From Clostridiales bacterium (GTDB lineage: Bacteria > Bacillota > Clostridia > Lachnospirales > Lachnospiraceae), in assembly GCA_019423795.1 (NCBI GenBank), contig JAHZAT010000067.1:1-64000 (forward strand): DNA of 64,000 nt, written 5' to 3'. A model generated the notes under the pieces. That model made no database searches. It was not told where the DNA came from and worked only from the letters and a program-made list of their open reading frames with translations. Each line of letters begins with the position of its first letter. The first letter of the stretch is position 1. This document shows, piece after piece, positions 42,061 to 51,877 of the stretch. Both the position numbers and the translations under genes were made by a program.

Positions 42061-42768
42061 ATGGAGAATTTAAATATTCCACAGCATGTGGCGATTATCT
42101 TAGATGGAAATGGAAGATGGGCAAAGAAACGTCATCTGCCTAGAAATATGGGGCACAGACAAGGAAGTAAAGTGGTAGAACAGATTATCGAAGATGCACA
42201 TGATCTTGGAATTAAATATCTTACGGTATATGCATTTTCAACAGAAAACTGGAAGCGCCCTCAGGATGAAGTGAATGCACTGATGAAATTACTTCGTGAT
42301 TATTTAAAAACATGCATTAAGCGTGCAAATAAAAATAATATGAAAGTCAGAGTGATCGGGGATATTACAGGATTGTCAGAAGATCTGCAGGAAAAGATCA
42401 TTGAACTTGAAAAGGCATCCAAAGATAATACAGGAATTAATTTTACAATTGCGTTAAATTATGGAAGTCGTGACGAGATGGTTCGTGCTATGAGACATAT
42501 GGCGGAAGATCTTGAGAATGGAAATCTTTCAAAAGATGCGATCACAGAGGAAGTATTTAAAGGATATCTGGATACAAAAGAACTACCAGATCCAGATTTG
42601 ATGATCCGTACGAGTGGAGAAGAAAGATTATCAAACTTTATGTTATGGCAGTTAGCATATACAGAGTTTTATTTTACGGATGTGCTATGGCCAGATTTTA
42701 ATAAAAAAGAATTAATAAAGGCGATTGAGTATTATAATGGACGTGATCGCAGATTTGGAGGAATATAA
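42061..42768 (+). CDS. uppS: Isoprenyl transferase (undecaprenyl diphosphate synthase)
   Basis: A 235-residue cis-prenyltransferase that makes the C55 lipid carrier for peptidoglycan and wall polymers. Motifs: HVAIILDGNGRWAKKR, the YAFSTENWKRP region and PDLMIRTSGEERLSNFMLWQ read in pieces. AGGAGG lies upstream. It leads an operon with cdsA, dxr, rseP, ispG and polC. Confidence 0.95.
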   Translation: MENLNIPQHVAIILDGNGRWAKKRHLPRNMGHRQGSKVVEQIIEDAHDLGIKYLTVYAFSTENWKRPQDEVNALMKLLRDYLKTCIKRANKNNMKVRVIGDITGLSEDLQEKIIELEKASKDNTGINFTIALNYGSRDEMVRAMRHMAEDLENGNLSKDAITEEVFKGYLDTKELPDPDLMIRTSGEERLSNFMLWQLAYTEFYFTDVLWPDFNKKELIKAIEYYNGRDRRFGGI

Positions 42769-42772
42769 ATTT

Positions 42773-43585
42773 ATGTTTAAGCAGAGACTGATCAGTGGAA
42801 TCATCTTAGTACTGATCGCAGCATTTGGTTTATATATGGGCGGTGTTGTTACATTTGCAATGACATTGATCGTTGCATTGATTGGATACAGCGAGATTCT
42901 AAGAATTTATCATATTGAGAAATCATCCTTGGCTGTGATCGGTTATACGGGAACGATTCTTTATTATGTTGCATTATTTTTTGATCTAGAACAGTGGACA
43001 ACAGCTATCATTATTTTATTTTTAATTTTTTTACTGGGATGTTATGTTGTACGTTTTCCAAAATATAAAGTAGATCAGATGATGGCAGCGTTTTTTGGAT
43101 TTGTATATGTAGGGGTTATGATGTCCTTTATTTATCAGATCCGTGAATTACAAAATGGAGGAGAGTTTGTTGTATTATTATTCCTTGCTGCATGGGGAAA
43201 TGATACTTTAGCATATTGTACAGGAATGCTGATCGGTAAACATAAGATGTCTCCAATCTTAAGTCCTAAGAAGAGCATTGAAGGACTGATCGGAGGAATT
43301 GTTGGTGCAGCAATTCTTGGTGGATTATATGGAATGTACTTAAACACATATATCAGATTTAGCTTTAATCCGGTTACAATGTTCCCTGTTATTTGTGGAC
43401 TTGGCGGAGCAGTTTCTGTAATTGGAGATTTAGCAGCATCTGCGATCAAAAGAGATTCAGGAATTAAAGATTATGGTACATTGATTCCTGGTCATGGAGG
43501 AATTCTTGATCGTTTTGACAGTATTATTTTTATTGCACCAGTTATTTATTATCTAACAGTTATGATTTCAGGAGGAGCAATCTAG
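42773..43585 (+). CDS. cdsA: Phosphatidate cytidylyltransferase
   Basis: A 270-residue polytopic membrane enzyme making CDP-diacylglycerol. The C-terminal signature contains SAIKRDSGIKDYG and PGHGGILDRFDS. About seven membrane segments are seen. The start at 42773 has TGGAGGA upstream within the end of uppS; a longer start inside uppS is rejected. Confidence 0.94.
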   Translation: MFKQRLISGIILVLIAAFGLYMGGVVTFAMTLIVALIGYSEILRIYHIEKSSLAVIGYTGTILYYVALFFDLEQWTTAIIILFLIFLLGCYVVRFPKYKVDQMMAAFFGFVYVGVMMSFIYQIRELQNGGEFVVLLFLAAWGNDTLAYCTGMLIGKHKMSPILSPKKSIEGLIGGIVGAAILGGLYGMYLNTYIRFSFNPVTMFPVICGLGGAVSVIGDLAASAIKRDSGIKDYGTLIPGHGGILDRFDSIIFIAPVIYYLTVMISGGAI

Positions 43586-43586
43586 A

Positions 43587-44726
43587 GTGAAGTATATTTC
43601 AATCATAGGGTCAACAGGTTCAATCGGAAGCCAGACATTAGATGTTGTACGCAGTAACAAAGATTTGAAAGTTACAGCATTGGCTGCCGCAACAAGTATT
43701 GATCTTTTGGAAAAACAAGCAAGAGAATTTAAACCATCTGTGGTAGCAGTATATAATGAGCAAAAGGCAGAAGAATTAAGAGTTCGTCTTGCTGATATGG
43801 ATATTAAAGTTTATGCAGGAATGGATGGTTTATTAGAAGTAGCAACAGAGAAACAGTGTTCGATCGTTGTAACAGCAATTGTTGGAATGATTGGAATTCG
43901 TCCAACGATTGCTGCAATGAAGGCAGGAAAAGATATTGGGCTGGCGAATAAAGAGACGTTAGTTACAGCTGGTCATATCATCATGCCTTTGGCGGATGAA
44001 TTAGGTGTTTCTATTTATCCGATAGACAGTGAACATTCAGCAATTTTTCAATGTCTTCAAAGTGGAAATGAAAAAGATCTTGATTCATTGATCATTACGG
44101 CATCTGGTGGACCATTCCGTAAAAAAACAACAGATGAATTAAGGAATGTAACAGTGGAAGACGCATTAAAACATCCGAACTGGTCGATGGGACATAAGAT
44201 TACGATCGATTCTGCAACACTGGTAAATAAAGGACTTGAAGTATTAGAAGCAAATTGGCTGTTTGATGTAGATTTTGATGATATTCATGTTGTTGTCCAA
44301 CCAAAAAGTATTATTCATTCCATGATTCAGTATAAAGATGGAAGTGTTATTGCACAGATGGGAACACCAGATATGAAACTTCCAATTCAGTATGCACTGT
44401 TTTATCCAGAACATCGTTATCTGGAAGGAGAGCGTCTTGATTTTGCAAAGTTAAAAGAAATTACTTTCGAAGAGCCACCGGTTGATGTTCTAAAAGGACT
44501 TCCATATGCATATAAAGCTGGTAGAATTGGTGGAAGTATGCCGACAGTGTTAAATGCTGCAAATGAAAAAGCAGTTGCATTATTTTTAGATCACAAAATT
44601 AAATTTTTGGATATTTATGACATCATTGAGGATGCAATGAATGCCCATAAAGTGCTTCCTAATCCATCACTTGAGGAAGTGTTAGAGACAGAACAATGGG
44701 TATATGAACATATAGAAAGCAGGTAA
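43587..44726 (+). CDS. dxr: 1-deoxy-D-xylulose 5-phosphate reductoisomerase
   Basis: A 379-residue NADPH enzyme, second step of the MEP pathway. GSTGSIGSQTLDVV binds NADPH; LANKETLVTAG, the metal site PIDSEHSAIFQ, ASGGPFR and HPNWSMG are intact. It starts with GTG one base after the cdsA stop, with GGAGGAG upstream. Confidence 0.95.
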   Translation: MKYISIIGSTGSIGSQTLDVVRSNKDLKVTALAAATSIDLLEKQAREFKPSVVAVYNEQKAEELRVRLADMDIKVYAGMDGLLEVATEKQCSIVVTAIVGMIGIRPTIAAMKAGKDIGLANKETLVTAGHIIMPLADELGVSIYPIDSEHSAIFQCLQSGNEKDLDSLIITASGGPFRKKTTDELRNVTVEDALKHPNWSMGHKITIDSATLVNKGLEVLEANWLFDVDFDDIHVVVQPKSIIHSMIQYKDGSVIAQMGTPDMKLPIQYALFYPEHRYLEGERLDFAKLKEITFEEPPVDVLKGLPYAYKAGRIGGSMPTVLNAANEKAVALFLDHKIKFLDIYDIIEDAMNAHKVLPNPSLEEVLETEQWVYEHIESR

Positions 44727-44730
44727 ATCA

Positions 44731-45762
44731 TTGAATATTATCATTGCAATTTTAATTTTTGGAATTATTATCATTGTACACGAATTTGGACATTTTTTGA
44801 TCGCAAAGAAAAATGGAATTCAAGTAGATGAATTTTGTATTGGACTTGGGCCAACGATCATAGGGAAACAAGTTGGCGATACATTTTATTCTATAAAGCT
44901 GTTGCCTTTTGGTGGGGCATGTATGATGGGGGAAGATGAAGAACGTCCAGGTGAGAATGCATTTAATAATAAATCTGTCTGGGCAAGGATGGCAGTTATT
45001 TTTGGTGGACCATTCTTTAATTTTATTCTGGCATTTGTATTTTCATTGATTGTGATCGGAATGTCAGGAGTTGATATTCCAAAGATTTCACAGGTGGAAA
45101 ATAATTCTCCAGCATATGAGTCAGGAATCAAGGCTGGAGATATAATGACAAAAGTTGATGGAAAGAAGATTCATAATTATCGAGAATTTTCTTATTATAT
45201 GTATTTAGATTATGCTGGAGATAAAATTCCGATTACTATAGTAAGAGATGGAGAAGAAAAAAACATTGAGGTAACACCAATGTATAACAAGGAAAGATCA
45301 CAGTATATGATCGGAATTACATGGAGTGGATATCAGAAAGTCAATCCGTTAAAGACGCTTGAATACAGTTTTCGTGAAGTTGGACTGCAAGTGAAGATTA
45401 CATTAAAGAGCGTAAAAATGCTAGTCTCACAAAAACTTGGAGTAAAAGATCTCTCTGGACCAGTAGGAATTGTAAAGACGGTTGGAGATCAATATACACA
45501 GGCAGCTGCTTATGGACTTAAAACAGTATTTTTGACAATGGCAAACTGGATCATTTTGATCAGTGCAAATCTGGGTGTTATGAATCTTTTGCCATTACCA
45601 GCATTGGATGGTGGACGTTTATTATTTTTGATCATTGAAGCAATAACAGGTAAGGCAGTGCCACAGAATATGGAAGCGTTGGTACACACTGCAGGATTGA
45701 TTTTACTGATGCTTTTAATGGTAATTGTAATGTACCAGGATATTGTAAAGATTTTCATGTAA
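44731..45762 (+). CDS. rseP: RIP metalloprotease RseP
   Basis: A 343-residue site-2 protease of the membrane. HEFGH at residues 17-21 and the third zinc ligand in LPLPALDGGRL form the active site. A PDZ domain (about 115-185) lies between membrane segments. It starts with TTG four bases after dxr. It cleaves anti-sigma factors or signal-peptide remnants within the membrane; the orphan sigma at 22132 has no adjacent anti-sigma to serve as an obvious target. Confidence 0.93.
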   Translation: MNIIIAILIFGIIIIVHEFGHFLIAKKNGIQVDEFCIGLGPTIIGKQVGDTFYSIKLLPFGGACMMGEDEERPGENAFNNKSVWARMAVIFGGPFFNFILAFVFSLIVIGMSGVDIPKISQVENNSPAYESGIKAGDIMTKVDGKKIHNYREFSYYMYLDYAGDKIPITIVRDGEEKNIEVTPMYNKERSQYMIGITWSGYQKVNPLKTLEYSFREVGLQVKITLKSVKMLVSQKLGVKDLSGPVGIVKTVGDQYTQAAAYGLKTVFLTMANWIILISANLGVMNLLPLPALDGGRLLFLIIEAITGKAVPQNMEALVHTAGLILLMLLMVIVMYQDIVKIFM

Positions 45763-45774
45763 AGGGGGATTTGC

Positions 45775-46836
45775 ATGTATACAAGAAACCAGACAAGAGT
45801 TATTTCAATTGGAGATGCTAAGATTGGAGGAGGCAATCCGATTGCTATCCAGTCTATGACTAATACAAAGACAGAGGATGTAGAAGCGACAGTCAAACAG
45901 ATTCTTGCTCTTGAGAAGGCAGGATGTCAGATTATTCGCTGTACCGTCCCAACAATGAAAGCTGCAGAAGCATTTACAGAAATTAAGAAAGAAATTCATA
46001 TTCCGCTAGTTGCAGACATTCATTTTGATTATAAACTTGCGATTGCGGCGATGGAACATGGTGCAGATAAGATCCGTATTAATCCAGGAAATATTGGTTG
46101 TGAAGAAAACATCCGCAAGGTCGTAGAAACGGCAAAGAAATATCATGTGCCAATTCGTGTTGGTGTAAACAGTGGATCACTAGAAAAACCATTAGTCAAA
46201 AAATACAATGGAGTGACAGCACAAGGATTGGTAGAAAGTGCATTAGATAAAGTGGCAATGCTTGAAAAATACGATTTTCATGATATGGTAGTCAGCATTA
46301 AATCATCAGATGTTTTAATGTGTGCAGAGGCATATCGTCTGGTTGCAGAGAAAATTGATTATCCGCTACATGTAGGAATCACGGAAGCAGGAACTGTCTT
46401 TAGTGGTAATATTAAGTCAGCCGTTGGTCTTGGAATCATTTTAAATCAGGGAATTGGTGATACCATCCGTGTCTCATTAACAGGAGATCCTGTCAATGAG
46501 ATTGCAAGTGCAAAATTGATCTTGAAGACGTTGGGACTTCGAACAGGAGGAATTGAGGTTGTATCTTGTCCAACTTGTGGACGTACAAATATTGATCTGA
46601 TTTCACTTGCAAATCAGGTAGAAACAATGGCTGCAGATTTTGAAGATCTGAATCTAAAGGTCGCAGTTATGGGTTGCGTTGTAAATGGACCAGGAGAAGC
46701 TAAAGAAGCAGATGTAGGAATTGCGGGTGGTAATGGAGAAGGACTTTTGATCAAGAAAGGTGAAGTCATCCGTAAAGTACCAGAAGATGAACTGCTTAAT
46801 ACTTTAAGATACGAATTAGAACACTGGGGTGAATAA
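45775..46836 (+). CDS. ispG: 4-hydroxy-3-methylbut-2-enyl diphosphate synthase
   Basis: A 353-residue [4Fe-4S] enzyme converting MEcPP to HMBPP. The cluster cysteines are in CPTCGRT and MGCVVNGPGEA. The TIM-barrel part begins RVISIGDAKIGGGNPIAIQS. AAAGGGGG precedes the ATG. The short flavodoxin-type (non-plant) form fits Clostridia. Confidence 0.95.
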   Translation: MYTRNQTRVISIGDAKIGGGNPIAIQSMTNTKTEDVEATVKQILALEKAGCQIIRCTVPTMKAAEAFTEIKKEIHIPLVADIHFDYKLAIAAMEHGADKIRINPGNIGCEENIRKVVETAKKYHVPIRVGVNSGSLEKPLVKKYNGVTAQGLVESALDKVAMLEKYDFHDMVVSIKSSDVLMCAEAYRLVAEKIDYPLHVGITEAGTVFSGNIKSAVGLGIILNQGIGDTIRVSLTGDPVNEIASAKLILKTLGLRTGGIEVVSCPTCGRTNIDLISLANQVETMAADFEDLNLKVAVMGCVVNGPGEAKEADVGIAGGNGEGLLIKKGEVIRKVPEDELLNTLRYELEHWGE

Positions 46837-46837
46837 A

Positions 46838-49800
46838 ATGGAAGTGACAACGAAACCATTTTTCAGTGTGTTCCCGGATCTGAAAGTTTCAGACGATGTA
46901 AGATCATTGTTTGAAGACGCAAATATTAAAGAAATCACATTAAAGAAAAGAGACAATATGCTTAAGATCTCTTTTCAATGTGATCATCTGATTTCAAGAG
47001 TTGATACATGGAGAATGGAACGAACAATCAGAGAACAGCTGTTTTCAAAACGTTTTGTAAAGATTCGTTTTCAGGAAAGTTATCATTTATCCGAACAATA
47101 TAATCTCAAATATCTAATGGAGCATTACATGAAAAGCTTCCTCTTTGAGTTAAAAGGCAAAGGGGAGGTTATTTTTAATGTTGTAAGAAAAGGAGATTAT
47201 AAAGTTTCTGATAATGTGATCACATTTTATTTTGAAGATACTTTTGTAAATCGAAATAAAGCACCAGAAATCAAAGACTTTTTTGAAACAATTTTAAAAA
47301 ATCGTTTTTCGATTGACGCGAAAGTCGGATTTGATTTTTCTAAAACAATTGATCAGAGTCTTAAGATGGAAAGCGATTATCGCTTACAGCAGGAAATTCA
47401 TACAATTGTGGAACATGCAGATACGGTGGAGAAAGAACAAAAAGAAGAGAAGAAAGCTAGAAAAAAAGCGGCAGTTACAAAAAAAGAACATACGTTTAAG
47501 AAGAAACCAAAATATTCAGATGATCCAACACTGTTATATGGCCGAAATTGTGATGGTGAGTTAATGGAAATTAAAGATATCTATGATGAAATTGGTGAAG
47601 TTGTAGTTCATGGCCAGATTACATTTCTTGAGACTAGAGAAATCCGAAATGAAAAGACAATTATTATTTTCCATATTACAGACTTTACAGATACGATCAG
47701 TTGTAAGATTTTTGTTCGAAATGAACAGCTTCCGGATATTTTGGACGGGCTCAAAAAAGGTAAGTTCTATCGTATCAAAGCAGTTGCAATGTATGATAAA
47801 TTTGATCATGAGATTGCACTTGGTTCAGTCGCAGGAATTAAAGCTATCACAGATTTTAGGGAAAAACGTCAGGATACATCGATGGAGAAACGTGTGGAAT
47901 TACATCTTCATACTGTAATGAGTGATAATGATAGTGTGGTACAGATCAAAGATATTGTAAATCGTGCTTATGAATGGGGACATCCAGCAGTTGCAATTAC
48001 AGACCACGGAGTTTTACAGGGATTTCCAATTGCACGTCATGCGTATGAAGATCTAAAATTAAAAGAAGACGATCCATTTAAGATCATTTATGGTGTAGAA
48101 GGATATTTTGTTGATGACCTTGGAGATCTGATCATTGATTCAAAAGGACAGTCATTAATGGACAGTTATGTTGTATTTGACATTGAAACAACAGGATTTA
48201 ACAGTGTGAATGATCGAATTATAGAAATTGGTGCTGTCAGAGTCATTGGAGGAGAGATTAAAGAAACATTCAGTGAATTCGTCAATCCAGAGTGCCCAAT
48301 TCCATATAAGATCACACAGCTGACAACAATCACAGATGGCATGGTGAAAGATGCTGGAACAATTGAAGAGATTCTTCCGCAGTTTTTAAAATTCTGCGAG
48401 GGATCTGTTCTGGTTGCACATAATGCAGGATTTGATACTGGATTCATTCATGAAAATGCCAAAAGATTAAATCTGCCATATGATTATACAGTCGTAGATA
48501 CACTAGGACTTGCAAGATGTTTGATGGGACATCTTGGTAAATTTACATTGGATAATATCTGTAAACATTTAAATATTATACTAGAAACACATCATAGGGC
48601 AGTTGATGATGCGACAGCAACAGGAAAGATTTTTGTAGAATTTATTTCTATGTTAAAAGAAAAAGGCATTACAGATCTTGATCAGGTTAATGAATTTGCA
48701 AATGATAATGTTGATCTAATTAAAAAAGGTCGTATGTATCATGGGATTATCCTTGTAAAGAATAATACAGGTCGTGTAAACTTAAATCGTTTAGTATCGG
48801 AATCACATTTGAATTATTTTAACCGTCGACCAAGAATGCCAAAATCTCTGATCAATAAATACAGAGATGGGCTGATCATTGGTTCTGCATGTGAAGCGGG
48901 AGAATTATATCAGGCATTATTGGATGAGCGCTCTGATGAAACGATTGCCAATATTGTATCATTTTATGATTATTTGGAGATTCAGCCAGTTGGCAATAAC
49001 GAATTTATGATCGAATCAGAGCGAGTGGAGAATGTAAATTCAGTTGAAGATATTCAGAGATTGAATCAAAAGATCGTGGATCTTGGAGAACAATTCCATA
49101 AGCCGGTTGTTGCAACTTGTGATGTACATTTCTTGAATCCAGATGATGCGATCTATCGTTCTATTTTATTAGCTGGAAAAGGGTTTAAAGATGCGGACAA
49201 ACAGGCACCGCTTTATTTTAGAACAACGCAGGAAATGTTAGATGAGTTTGCATATCTAGGAAGTGAGAAAGCAAAAGAAGTTGTAATTACCAATACCAAT
49301 AAGATTAACGATATGATTGAAAATATATCTCCGATCCATCCAGATAAATGCCCGCCAGTTATCCCGAATTCAGATAAAACACTGAGAGAGATTTGTTATA
49401 AGAGGGCCCATGAAATTTATGGAGAAGATCTTCCAGAGCGAGTGACAAGCCGTCTGGAAAAAGAGTTAAATTCTATCATTGGAAATGGATATGCGGTAAT
49501 GTACATCATTGCGCAAAAACTGGTGTGGGATTCTAATGATCATGGATATCTGGTAGGGTCACGAGGATCGGTAGGATCTTCTTTTGCAGCAACAATGTCA
49601 GGAATCACAGAAGTAAATCCGTTGCCAGCACATTATATTTGTCCGGAATGTCATTATGTAGATTTTGATTCGGAACAAGTACAGAAATATGCAAAGATGG
49701 GTATGTCTGGATTTGATATGCCAGATGCATATTGCCCAAAGTGTGGAACAAAGATGACAAAAGAAGGACAGGATATCCCCTTTGAGACATTCCTTGGATT

Positions 49801-51250
49801 TAAAGGAAATAAAGAGCCGGATATTGACTTAAACTTTTCTGGAGAATATCAGGGAAAAGCTCATGCTTATGTGGAAGTTATCTTCGGAAAGGGAAAAGCA
49901 TTTCGTGCAGGAACAATTGGTACACTTGCAGAAAAAACGGCATATGGTTATGTATTGAAATATCTGGAAGAACGAGGGATTACAAAACGTCGCTGTGAGA
50001 TTGAAAGATTAGCTCTTGGATGCACTGGAGTTAAGAGAACAACCGGTCAGCATCCAGGTGGAATCATTGTAGTGCCTCATGATAAAGAAATTTATGATTT
50101 TACAGCAGTACAGCATCCGGCAAATGATATGAATACACCGATCATCACAACCCATTTTGAATATCATTCCATTGACCAGAATCTGTTAAAACTAGATATT
50201 CTTGGACATGACGATCCGTCCATGATCCGAAGAATGGAAGATATCACAGGAATTGATGCGCAAACGATCCCAATGGATGATAAAGGTGTTATGGGATTGT
50301 TCCATGGAACAGAAACATTAGGAATCACGCCAGAAGATATTGATGGAACGCCACTTGGATCACTTGGAGTTCCAGAGTTTGGTACAGACTTTGTAATTCA
50401 GATGCTTCAGGATACGCATCCACAGAGCTTTTCTGATCTTGTCCGTATTTCTGGTTTGTCTCATGGAACTGATGTATGGCTTGGAAATGCCCAGACATTG
50501 ATTGAGAATGGAGATGCAGTGATTTCCACTGCAATTTGTTGTCGAGATGATATCATGGTATATTTGATCAACCAGGGACTGGAACAAGAGGCATCCTTTA
50601 AGATCATGGAAGGCGTCCGAAAAGGAAAGGGACTAACGGATGAACAGGAGCAGATGATGAGAGATCATAACGTACCAGACTGGTACATCTGGTCTTGTAA
50701 ACAGATTAAATATATGTTCCCAAAAGCCCATGCGGCAGCTTATGTTATGATGGCATGGAGAATCGCATGGTATAAGGTGTATCATCCACTGGCATATTAT
50801 GCAGCATATTTTAGTATTCGTGCGAAAGCATTTTCGTATGAAGATATGTGCCTTGGAAAAGAACATTTAGATGAAAAGATGAGAATCATCAAAAACACAC
50901 CAAAGCATGAAGTAAAGAATGCCGACCTTGACCTGTTACGAGAAATGAAGATCGCAGATGAAATGTACGCGAGAGGCTATGAATTCTGGCCATTAGATAT
51001 TTACAAAGCAAAAGCAAAAGATTTTCAGGTAATTGATGGCAAGATCATGCCAGCACTTACAAGTATCGACGGAATGGGAGAAAAAGCGGCGCAGCAGGTA
51101 GAAGAAGCAGCCAAGGGAGAACAGTTTACTTCCTTAGAAAACTTCAGAAATCGCACCAAGGCACCGCAGGCATGTATTGATAAAATGAAGGAATTAGGAA
51201 TCATGGGGGATCTTTCAGATACAGACCAGTTAAGTTTTAATTTTCTTTGA
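46838..51250 (+). CDS. polC: DNA polymerase III alpha subunit, PolC type
   Basis: A 1470-residue replicative polymerase with built-in 3'-5' exonuclease. Order: N-terminal domains, OB fold (about 240-340), PHP domain starting VELHLHTVMSD (about 353), exonuclease inserted in it (FDIETTG, about 447), zinc-binding CPEC...CPKC (about 935-970), and polymerase with the acidic site EPDIDLNFSG (about 994). ATG 46838 has GGGGTG upstream; a GTG at 46829 would overlap ispG. No clear terminator follows; the next promoter begins about 20 bases on. Confidence 0.96.
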   Translation: MEVTTKPFFSVFPDLKVSDDVRSLFEDANIKEITLKKRDNMLKISFQCDHLISRVDTWRMERTIREQLFSKRFVKIRFQESYHLSEQYNLKYLMEHYMKSFLFELKGKGEVIFNVVRKGDYKVSDNVITFYFEDTFVNRNKAPEIKDFFETILKNRFSIDAKVGFDFSKTIDQSLKMESDYRLQQEIHTIVEHADTVEKEQKEEKKARKKAAVTKKEHTFKKKPKYSDDPTLLYGRNCDGELMEIKDIYDEIGEVVVHGQITFLETREIRNEKTIIIFHITDFTDTISCKIFVRNEQLPDILDGLKKGKFYRIKAVAMYDKFDHEIALGSVAGIKAITDFREKRQDTSMEKRVELHLHTVMSDNDSVVQIKDIVNRAYEWGHPAVAITDHGVLQGFPIARHAYEDLKLKEDDPFKIIYGVEGYFVDDLGDLIIDSKGQSLMDSYVVFDIETTGFNSVNDRIIEIGAVRVIGGEIKETFSEFVNPECPIPYKITQLTTITDGMVKDAGTIEEILPQFLKFCEGSVLVAHNAGFDTGFIHENAKRLNLPYDYTVVDTLGLARCLMGHLGKFTLDNICKHLNIILETHHRAVDDATATGKIFVEFISMLKEKGITDLDQVNEFANDNVDLIKKGRMYHGIILVKNNTGRVNLNRLVSESHLNYFNRRPRMPKSLINKYRDGLIIGSACEAGELYQALLDERSDETIANIVSFYDYLEIQPVGNNEFMIESERVENVNSVEDIQRLNQKIVDLGEQFHKPVVATCDVHFLNPDDAIYRSILLAGKGFKDADKQAPLYFRTTQEMLDEFAYLGSEKAKEVVITNTNKINDMIENISPIHPDKCPPVIPNSDKTLREICYKRAHEIYGEDLPERVTSRLEKELNSIIGNGYAVMYIIAQKLVWDSNDHGYLVGSRGSVGSSFAATMSGITEVNPLPAHYICPECHYVDFDSEQVQKYAKMGMSGFDMPDAYCPKCGTKMTKEGQDIPFETFLGFKGNKEPDIDLNFSGEYQGKAHAYVEVIFGKGKAFRAGTIGTLAEKTAYGYVLKYLEERGITKRRCEIERLALGCTGVKRTTGQHPGGIIVVPHDKEIYDFTAVQHPANDMNTPIITTHFEYHSIDQNLLKLDILGHDDPSMIRRMEDITGIDAQTIPMDDKGVMGLFHGTETLGITPEDIDGTPLGSLGVPEFGTDFVIQMLQDTHPQSFSDLVRISGLSHGTDVWLGNAQTLIENGDAVISTAICCRDDIMVYLINQGLEQEASFKIMEGVRKGKGLTDEQEQMMRDHNVPDWYIWSCKQIKYMFPKAHAAAYVMMAWRIAWYKVYHPLAYYAAYFSIRAKAFSYEDMCLGKEHLDEKMRIIKNTPKHEVKNADLDLLREMKIADEMYARGYEFWPLDIYKAKAKDFQVIDGKIMPALTSIDGMGEKAAQQVEEAAKGEQFTSLENFRNRTKAPQACIDKMKELGIMGDLSDTDQLSFNFL

Positions 51251-51268
51251 GAATATGTGAAAAAACTC

Positions 51269-51297
51269 TTGTCAAGAGATATTTTTCATGTTAAACT
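51269..51297 (+). promoter_or_regulatory. Promoter of the rimP-nusA-infB operon
   Basis: TTGTCA (51269-51274), 17 bases and TAAACT (51292-51297) with an extended TG. Confidence 0.7.
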
Positions 51298-51322
51298 AAA
51301 TATAGCTTAAGAAAAAATGACT

Positions 51323-51355
51323 TAGGAGTGGGCAGATGTCCACTCCTATTTTGTG
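51323..51355 (+). terminator. Leader hairpin of the nusA operon (attenuator candidate)
   Basis: TAGGAGTGG (51323-51331) pairs with CCACTCCTA (51340-51348), loop of eight, followed by TTTTGTGT. It lies between the operon promoter and rimP, so it would act as an attenuator on this transcript and as a terminator for polC. Confidence 0.65.
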
Positions 51356-51397
51356 TAACAATGAAGAAATAACACTACAAAAGAAAGGGTTGATACA

Positions 51398-51862
51398 TTG
51401 GCAAGACGAGTTGATATTGAAACAAAAACAGAAGAACTAGTATTACCGATCATTGAAGCCAACAATTTTGAACTGGTGGATGTAGAATATGTCAAAGAAG
51501 GGGCAAACTGGTATCTAAGAGTTTATGCAGATAAAGAAGGCGGGATCGCAATTGATGATTGTGTACTGATCAGTCGAAGCTTAGAAGAGAAACTAGATGC
51601 AGAAGATTTTATTGAAGATGCATACATTTTAGAAGTAAGTTCTCCAGGACTTGGAAGACCACTAAAAAAAGAAAAAGATTACGTAAGAAGTGTTGGAAAG
51701 TCCATTGATATCAAGCTTTATAAAGCAATTGACAAACAGAAGGAATTTACTGGTATTTTAAAAGAAAACACAGAAGATCAGATTGTACTTACAGTCGAAG
51801 ATCAGGATATTACATTTGAGAAAAAGAGCATTGCAAGTGCTCGTTTGTCGTTAGATTTTTAA
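51398..51862 (+). CDS. rimP: Ribosome maturation factor RimP
   Basis: A 154-residue protein for 30S assembly. VELVLP-like opening, FELVDVEYVKEG, and LEVSSPGLGRPLKKEKDY are the family marks. It begins with TTG; AAAGGG is eight bases upstream. First gene of the nusA operon. Confidence 0.94.
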   Translation: MARRVDIETKTEELVLPIIEANNFELVDVEYVKEGANWYLRVYADKEGGIAIDDCVLISRSLEEKLDAEDFIEDAYILEVSSPGLGRPLKKEKDYVRSVGKSIDIKLYKAIDKQKEFTGILKENTEDQIVLTVEDQDITFEKKSIASARLSLDF

Positions 51863-51877
51863 GGAGGAAGAAAGAGA

